A stretch of 35,558 nt of DNA from WVWN01 sp964563535 (GTDB lineage: Bacteria; RBG-13-66-14; B26-G2; WVWN01): assembly GCA_964563535.1 (NCBI GenBank), contig CAZLXP010000016.1:1-35558 (forward strand), in the 5' to 3' direction. A model generated the notes under the pieces. That model was not told the origin of the DNA and made no database searches. It saw only the letters and a program-made list of their open reading frames with translations. A program made the translations under genes and the position numbers. Positions 31,709-35,558 of this stretch are shown here, piece after piece. Numbering within the stretch: position 1 is the first letter of the stretch; each line of letters starts with the position of its first letter.

Positions 31709-32476
31709 TTAGCCGCGGGCGAGCAGCGCGGCGCCGAGGGCGCCTACGAATTGGGGATGAGGTAATACCTCCACTTCCCGCCCGAGCGCGGCGGCCAGCG
31801 CGCCGGCGAAGCCTCGGTTAAGGGCCACGCCTCCCGAGAGCACGTACCGTTTCCCGCCCAGCCGGCGGGCCAGCGACGATACGCGTTCCGCCACCGCGCG
31901 CAGTATGCCCGCGGCGATGGCGGCGGGCGCTGCGCCCTCGTGCAGCAAACCCACGACCTCGGATTCGGCGAAGACCGTGCACATATTGTTGACTTTGGCC
32001 GCGTCCGGGCGGCCGGGGTCGATCGCCGCCAGCTCGAGAAGGTCCATCTCCAGCGCCCGCGCCATGATCTCGAGAAAGCGGCCGGTTCCGGCGGCGCAGC
32101 GGTCGTTCATCGCGAACTCGGCCACGGCGCCGCGGCCGTTTACGCGGATGGCCTTGACGTCCTGGCCGCCGACGTCGACGACGGTGACGTCGCCGCCGAC
32201 GGCCTCGAACGCGCCGCGGGCGTGGCACATTATTTCCGTTACGGCGCGGTGGGCGAAGGGCACGCGCGCGCGGCCGTAACCGGTCCCGACGACGCGGCTG
32301 ACTTCTCCGCCCCCGGCGCCTAAGTCGGCCAACGCTTCGTCGAACGCGCGGCGGGCGGCGGCGGCCCCCGCGACGCCGGTGGGGAGGGCCGCACGCGCCG
32401 CGGCCCTCCCGTCGTCATCGACAACTACGCACTTGGTCGCGAGGGAGCCCACGTCTATGCCGGCGTAATAACCCAT
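31709..32476 (-). CDS. 2-hydroxyacyl-CoA dehydratase activase (HgdC/BadF-type ATPase)
   Basis: 255 residues of the ASKHA fold: phosphate-1 GIDVGSLATKCVVVDDDG, phosphate-2 VTVVDVGGQDVKAIRV and adenosine motif LSGGVALNRGF. The two cysteines that hold a [4Fe-4S] cluster between the subunits of the dimer are in MNDRCAAGTGRFLE and VNNMCTVFAESEVV. Such proteins inject an electron, at the cost of ATP, into 2-hydroxyacyl-CoA dehydratases or double-cubane reductases. Its ATG abuts the stop of the upstream dehydratase fragment with no gap, so they were one operon. A full-length partner is not in this window. Confidence 0.93.
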   Translation of the reverse strand: MGYYAGIDVGSLATKCVVVDDDGRAAARAALPTGVAGAAAARRAFDEALADLGAGGGEVSRVVGTGYGRARVPFAHRAVTEIMCHARGAFEAVGGDVTVVDVGGQDVKAIRVNGRGAVAEFAMNDRCAAGTGRFLEIMARALEMDLLELAAIDPGRPDAAKVNNMCTVFAESEVVGLLHEGAAPAAIAAGILRAVAERVSSLARRLGGKRYVLSGGVALNRGFAGALAAALGREVEVLPHPQFVGALGAALLARG

Positions 32477-32776
32477 TTACGAACTCACTTGCTCGACGAA
32501 AGCCTCGAGCCGCGTTTTGAGCCGGCCCACGTAGCCGTCGGCGTAGGCCGCCTCCAGCGCGAGCATCGGGATGCCGCGCTCGGCGGCGAACCTTTTGACG
32601 TTCTCCTGTTCGACCAGGTACGGCGTGCAGAAGGACAGCGTCGCGTGGATTATACCCCGGGCGCGGGAATTTTTATACAGGTAATCGATATCGTCGAGCC
32701 GCGGCTCGTTGGGGGTGAAGCAGGCGCAGTTGATTCCCATATAGTGGTCGACCAACGCCTCTTTCATTTCATCCAA
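32477..32776 (-). pseudogene. C-terminal fragment of a 2-hydroxyacyl-CoA dehydratase / double-cubane subunit
   Basis: About 99 residues from TTG 32776 (ATG 32767 also in frame). MGINCACFTPNEPRLDDI, RGIIHATLSFCTPYLVEQENVKRFAAERGIPMLALE and VGRLKTRLEAFVEQ match the last third of HgdB/FldB-type subunits, whose full length is near 350-400 residues. The N-terminal part with the other cluster ligands is absent. Coding-like sequence continues upstream in frame (AVVKSNPRTAKAGVEHAV) without a start codon until it meets the divergent promoter at 32838-32866. This suggests a truncation when the plus-strand gene was inserted. It remains coupled to the activase. A functional small partner is possible but less likely. 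Confidence 0.65.
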
Positions 32777-32837
32777 CGTTTCGGCGTCTTCCGCGACCGC
32801 GTGCTCGACGCCGGCCTTCGCCGTTCGGGGATTTGAC

Positions 32838-32866
32838 TTGACAACGGCCTCCCCGCCATATAAAAT
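32838..32866 (+). promoter_or_regulatory. Strong sigma-70-type promoter for the in-frame-TGA gene at 32929
   Basis: TTGACA (32838-32843), 17 bp, TAAAAT (32861-32866). The start is expected near 32873, giving a leader of about 56 nt ending in GAGGAGGT. Confidence 0.75.
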
Positions 32867-32928
32867 ATTATTGGATATAAAGACATCCGGACGCGAATAT
32901 TACGAAGGTATATTGAGGAGGTGCCATA

Positions 32929-33543
32929 ATGAGAGCATTGATTATCGGGTGCCTGTGCGCGGCGGCGGTCGGCGCGGCCTTCGCGAACCTTTACGTCATA
33001 GGCAGCAAGAGCACCAACGCGGATTACCCTTGGAAGGGTTGTTGAGGCGTCGACGCCGCGCGGAGCCAGGACCTGGTTCTGAGTACGGACGCGATACCCG
33101 GCGGCACCGTCAAGAAATGGGAGTGGTGTTGTTATTCCAGCGAGGCCGGGACGTACGACAACCTGTCGATCAAATTGTGCCATACCAGACTTGCCAAACT
33201 CACGGGAAACTTCGCCGCCAACTTCGACGGCAATACGCCGTTCGAGGTCTTCAAGCGGGCCTCGTACTACCTCAGCGGTACCCCCGGCGATTGGTTCGGC
33301 TTCGACTTCGATAAGCAATTCGAGTATAGCGGCAAAACTAACCTGCTGGTCGACGTCTCCTGGAACGGCGACAGCGGCGGCGACTGCTATACGTATTGGA
33401 GCCCGGGCACGGCCCGCTGCGTATACAGCTACAACGGCGGAACGGTCTATATGACCAACTACGTGCATTACATGCGCATCACCCTCGAGCCGAACGCGGT
33501 GGCGCCGACGTCGCTGGGGCGGGTTAAGGCCGTTTACAGGTAA
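32929..33543 (+). CDS. Secreted SLGR-tagged protein with in-frame TGA at codon 39 (candidate selenoprotein, family I)
   Basis: ATG 32929 follows GAGGAGGTGCC. The signal peptide MRALIIGCLCAAAVGAAFA leads to DYPWKGC, then TGA 33043-33045, then GVDAARSQDLVLSTDAIPGG. The frame is then open to TAA 33541-33543, 204 residues. It aligns with the genes at 27194 and 20747 on both sides of the TGA; the -1 residue is Cys, as at 27194. Shared blocks after the TGA are WEW, KLCHTRLAKLTGNF, NFDGNTP, WFG and MRITLE, with the end APTSLGRVKAVYR. A near-consensus promoter, intact ribosome site and strong terminator show a gene kept for expression, which argues against decay. A hairpin follows the TGA. Confidence 0.78.
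33062..33080 (+). promoter_or_regulatory. Candidate SECIS hairpin, 17-35 nt after TGA 33043
   Basis: Seven pairs GGAGCCA / UGGUUCU around loop GGACC, the same place and shape as in the gene at 27194, with G-U replacing A-U at one position. Confidence 0.4.
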
Positions 33544-33561
33544 TATACGCTTAGCGAAGAT

Positions 33562-33586
33562 AAAGCCGGCCTCGGGCCGGCTTTTT
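33562..33586 (+). terminator. Rho-independent terminator
   Basis: AAAGCCGGCC, loop TCG, GGCCGGCTTTTT, 18 bp after the TAA at 33543. The stem is identical to the terminator at 9994. Confidence 0.92.
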
Positions 33587-33627
33587 CGTGGCGCGTACGT
33601 ATACCTCCTAAGCCACGTTCGCTACAC

Positions 33628-33656
33628 CTCCCACGCTCTCGAGGGTAGTGTGGGGG
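33628..33656. other. Unassigned hairpin
   Basis: CTCCCACGCT and AGTGTGGGGG can form about ten pairs (one G-T) around a nine-base loop. It lies between a terminator and the next promoter and has no T run. Role unknown. Confidence 0.3.
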
Positions 33657-33691
33657 AATTACGCGAGAGATTGAACCGCTAAAAAATAATT

Positions 33692-33719
33692 TTGACATCC
33701 TTAAAAACCGTAGTATAAT
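33692..33719 (+). promoter_or_regulatory. Consensus sigma-70-type promoter for the Ycf48-like gene
   Basis: Perfect TTGACA (33692-33697) and TATAAT (33714-33719) with a 16-bp spacer; the leader is about 50 nt and contains GAGGGGAG. Confidence 0.85.
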
Positions 33720-33777
33720 ATAAACGAAGACGTAACTCCAAAGGGCTAACAGCTAGTAATACGAGGGGAGAACCGAT

Positions 33778-34908
33778 ATGGGTAAAAACGCCGTTATTAT
33801 ATCTGCCCTCGCCGCTTCGCTCGCGGCCGGGGCGTTTTGTTTCGCCTCCACGGCGGCGGAAGTAACGTCGTCGCCGGAACCCGCGACTATCGCGGAGCCG
33901 GCCCCCGCGGGCCCTATTACCACTATGCCGCTTACAGGGCCGCGCTACTTCAACCCCTATACGCCGCGCCACGACAACCCCACCTATCCCCCCGGGACCT
34001 GGGAGGTCTACCCGAGCCCGACGGGCAACGATTTATATTGTGTAGATTTCGTAGACGCAAACAACGGTTGGGCCGGCGGCCGTAGCGTCGCTTTGCGTTA
34101 TAGGAACGGTACGTGGAGCGTAATACCGGGCCACTCGGGCCACGTCTTCGAGGATATGGACATGTTATCTACTACGGACGGGTGGGCCGTCGGTTGGGAC
34201 GGAAATAAAGAACTACCTGCTATCTGGCGGTGGAATGGTTCCGATTGGCTAGAATTCCAAAATCCAACGGGGGCTGTCGAATGTATAGATATGATAGATA
34301 ACTCCCACGGTTGGGTAGGGGGTAACGGTTACTTTTTACGTTATAACGGTACGAATTGGGTATACGGTGGTAGCGCTCCTAATAACGTACAAGGAATAGA
34401 AATGAAATCCGCGACGGAAGGCCGTGCCGTAGGTTTTCAATTTATTATGCGTTGCTCCGCGGGTACATGGACGGTAGAAATTAGTAATAATAACTGGCAT
34501 TTAAGCGGTTTACGCATGTTAAGTAGCTCGTACGGGTGGGCATGCGGCCAGTACGGCCCGGGGGGCGTTGAGGATGGTTTATTGTTAATCTTCGATGGTT
34601 CGTGGCGCGAATATAAAATATACGAAAACGTTCGTTTTATACCGCGTTTGGATATCTACGAGAATAATTTCGGTTGGTGCGTGGGTAGGAAAACCGCTTC
34701 GCCGCCCTACGGGAGTTTTATAGGATTTTTCAACGGTACTGGATGGGTTGAGGTTAATTCCCCTACCGGGAACGGTATCGTAGGAGTTAGAATTATTGAC
34801 CGCGAAAACGCCTGGGTCGTTGGTTACTACGGTACGATTTTAAAATACAAACCTAACGTTACCATTACGGCGTGTTCTTTGGGTAAGATTAAGGGTATTT
34901 ACCGTTAA
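33778..34908 (+). CDS. Secreted Ycf48/BNR-like beta-propeller, SLGR-tagged
   Basis: 376 residues from ATG 33778 (GAGGGGAG upstream). The signal peptide GKNAVIISALAASLAAGAFCFAS precedes a Pro/Ala/Thr-rich linker (to about residue 70). Six to seven blades follow, each with a D-x-x-x-G-W-A/V-x-G core: VDFVDANNGWAGG, MLSTTDGWAVGWD, MIDNSHGWVGGNG, MKSATEGRAVGF, MLSSSYGWACGQY, IYENNFGWCVGR, IIDRENAWVVGYYG. This is the Ycf48/photosynthesis-assembly-factor-like propeller widespread in secreted bacterial proteins. It ends CSLGKIKGIYR, the shared tag with Lys for Arg. The first 80 codons are GC-rich, while the rest uses AT-ending codons (GGT, TTA, GTA), a sharp internal change also seen in the beta-helix cores. 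Confidence 0.82.
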   Translation: MGKNAVIISALAASLAAGAFCFASTAAEVTSSPEPATIAEPAPAGPITTMPLTGPRYFNPYTPRHDNPTYPPGTWEVYPSPTGNDLYCVDFVDANNGWAGGRSVALRYRNGTWSVIPGHSGHVFEDMDMLSTTDGWAVGWDGNKELPAIWRWNGSDWLEFQNPTGAVECIDMIDNSHGWVGGNGYFLRYNGTNWVYGGSAPNNVQGIEMKSATEGRAVGFQFIMRCSAGTWTVEISNNNWHLSGLRMLSSSYGWACGQYGPGGVEDGLLLIFDGSWREYKIYENVRFIPRLDIYENNFGWCVGRKTASPPYGSFIGFFNGTGWVEVNSPTGNGIVGVRIIDRENAWVVGYYGTILKYKPNVTITACSLGKIKGIYR

Positions 34909-34930
34909 CATTAACCAAGGAGGGCACTAA

Positions 34931-35558
34931 ATGGCAACGTACACTGACCCAATCGAAAAGTCATGGGTAATGGATTCTTACGCAGACTTCTCGGAGGGTA
35001 CAACGAACGGGTCCGAGCTCGAAAACCCGAACTACAACGATAAGGTCGTACTCGAATGCTTACTGGGTACCAACCTATTAGGACCTACCGAAAAGAACTG
35101 GAACCCTGGTTTCGAATTGGAACACGCTTCAGGGACGAGACCCCTACACTGGCGCTTCGAGGAACCCTCCACCGGCTCGACGTACGAGCAGGAGACCGAG
35201 GAGGCCTACGACGGCGACGACTACGTCAAGCTGGCGGACGAAGGGCCGCAGAGCCGCGTTATCCACAAAGTAGGGCGCCTTATCCTCGACCCCGACGAAG
35301 AGGGTATAACCCCGGACAACCTCCAAATCGACGCCGACCCGCAAAAGACCTTCACCATCCGCTACCACGGCCGCTACGAGAACCCCGAAGAAATCCGGAA
35401 CCGCGGCCCCGCGGTGAATATGGATGTCAAAGAAGACGACGTTACGGAGACCGTCAAGTTCGACCCGTTCACCGAGGAAGAGGAGTACCCCGATTATTGG
35501 GCCCAGTCCGACTTCCGCCTCCCGCCGTCGGAGGGGACGCCTCAGGAACGTTGGGTCC
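34931..35558 (+). CDS. Large acidic protein with possible carbohydrate-binding module, C-terminus cut off
   Basis: ATG 34931 follows AAGGAGGG, 22 bp after the previous stop, and the frame is open to the window end (209 residues). There is no signal peptide: the start is MATYTDPIEKSWVMDSYADFSEG. The segment NWNPGFELEHASGTRPLHW, with a following E-x-x-x-D-G-x-x-Y-V-K-L, resembles the opening of CBM4/9-type jelly rolls (N-P-G-F-E ... P-x-x-W). The protein is very rich in Asp and Glu. Codons are AT-richer up to about 35130 and then switch to the usual GC-rich set. With no signal peptide it may depend on another export route or be an internal structural protein; the rest of the gene is needed to tell. 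Confidence 0.6.
   Translation, partial: MATYTDPIEKSWVMDSYADFSEGTTNGSELENPNYNDKVVLECLLGTNLLGPTEKNWNPGFELEHASGTRPLHWRFEEPSTGSTYEQETEEAYDGDDYVKLADEGPQSRVIHKVGRLILDPDEEGITPDNLQIDADPQKTFTIRYHGRYENPEEIRNRGPAVNMDVKEDDVTETVKFDPFTEEEEYPDYWAQSDFRLPPSEGTPQERWV

Noticed and set aside
32477..32776. A complete small dehydratase subunit
   Set aside because: It aligns only with the last third of the known family and has no good start codon or ribosome site.
3031..33543. Genome-wide reassignment of TGA to Trp or Gly
   Set aside because: Genes such as argF, hslV, cassette 4, the archaemetzincin and the 20747 gene end in TGA at the expected family length or with tight overlaps, and all family-conserved Trp codons seen are TGG.
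3031..33543. The four in-frame TGA genes as ordinary pseudogenes
   Set aside because: Each has exactly one TGA, no frameshift, intact promoters and ribosome sites, and a conserved sequence after the TGA; three share the same position. Decay is not excluded for the 3031 gene alone.

Overview
The window is about 35.5 kb of GC-rich bacterial DNA carrying dense, mostly minus-strand housekeeping operons, interrupted by plus-strand islands of secreted-protein genes. TGA clearly serves as a normal stop in several genes (for example argF, hslV and the fourth beta-helix gene), so this is not a wholesale TGA-reassigned genome. Lipoproteins, a SurA/PpiC-type foldase, many signal-peptide surface proteins and a shared C-terminal tag suggest an uncultured bacterium, perhaps from a candidate phylum near the FCB group. 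I cannot place it from sequence alone.

Layout. 1-2805 (minus): a cut-off Ig-like membrane protein, an SH3/TPR lipoprotein, methylglyoxal synthase and a FemAB-type transferase. 3031-9985 (plus): a gene with an in-frame TGA, four tandem beta-helix surface-protein cassettes joined by three 583-bp direct repeats, and a propeller-like secreted protein. 10042-18433 (minus): a secreted hypothetical protein, argF, an MBL hydrolase, rlmN, an M29 aminopeptidase, hslV, a Xer recombinase, a PHP phosphoesterase and an NHL-type propeller protein. 18687-21373: a lipoprotein with an archaemetzincin (plus), a DUF2141 protein (minus) and a second in-frame-TGA gene (plus). 21382-27194 (minus): a PriA with degenerate ATPase motifs, a probable omega subunit, a PPIase, an FmdB zinc ribbon, a tiny membrane protein and a third in-frame-TGA gene. 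27350-32776 (minus): the nickel/cobalt ECF transporter cbiMNQO with nikR, a polytopic membrane protein, and a 2-hydroxyacyl-CoA dehydratase activase with a truncated dehydratase fragment. 32929-35558 (plus): a fourth in-frame-TGA gene, a Ycf48-like propeller and a cut-off protein with a possible carbohydrate-binding module.

Two linked observations stand out. First, ten secreted proteins from at least four unrelated folds carry the same short C-terminal motif, approximately S-L-G-R-(I/V)-K-A-x-(Y/F)-R. It sits at the extreme C-terminus in six and is followed by about 20 residues in the four beta-helix proteins. It looks like an undescribed sorting or attachment tag. Second, four of these tagged genes contain one in-frame TGA near the N-terminus, with homologous coding sequence continuing after it. 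In three paralogs the TGA falls at the same place (codon 39, 39 or 41), preceded by cysteine and followed by glycine. In all four a hairpin with G at the start of its apical loop lies 12-35 nt downstream, and in two of them it has the bulged U and loop arrangement of the classical bacterial SECIS. These are candidate members of new families of secreted selenoproteins. Readthrough as Trp and gene decay remain alternatives.
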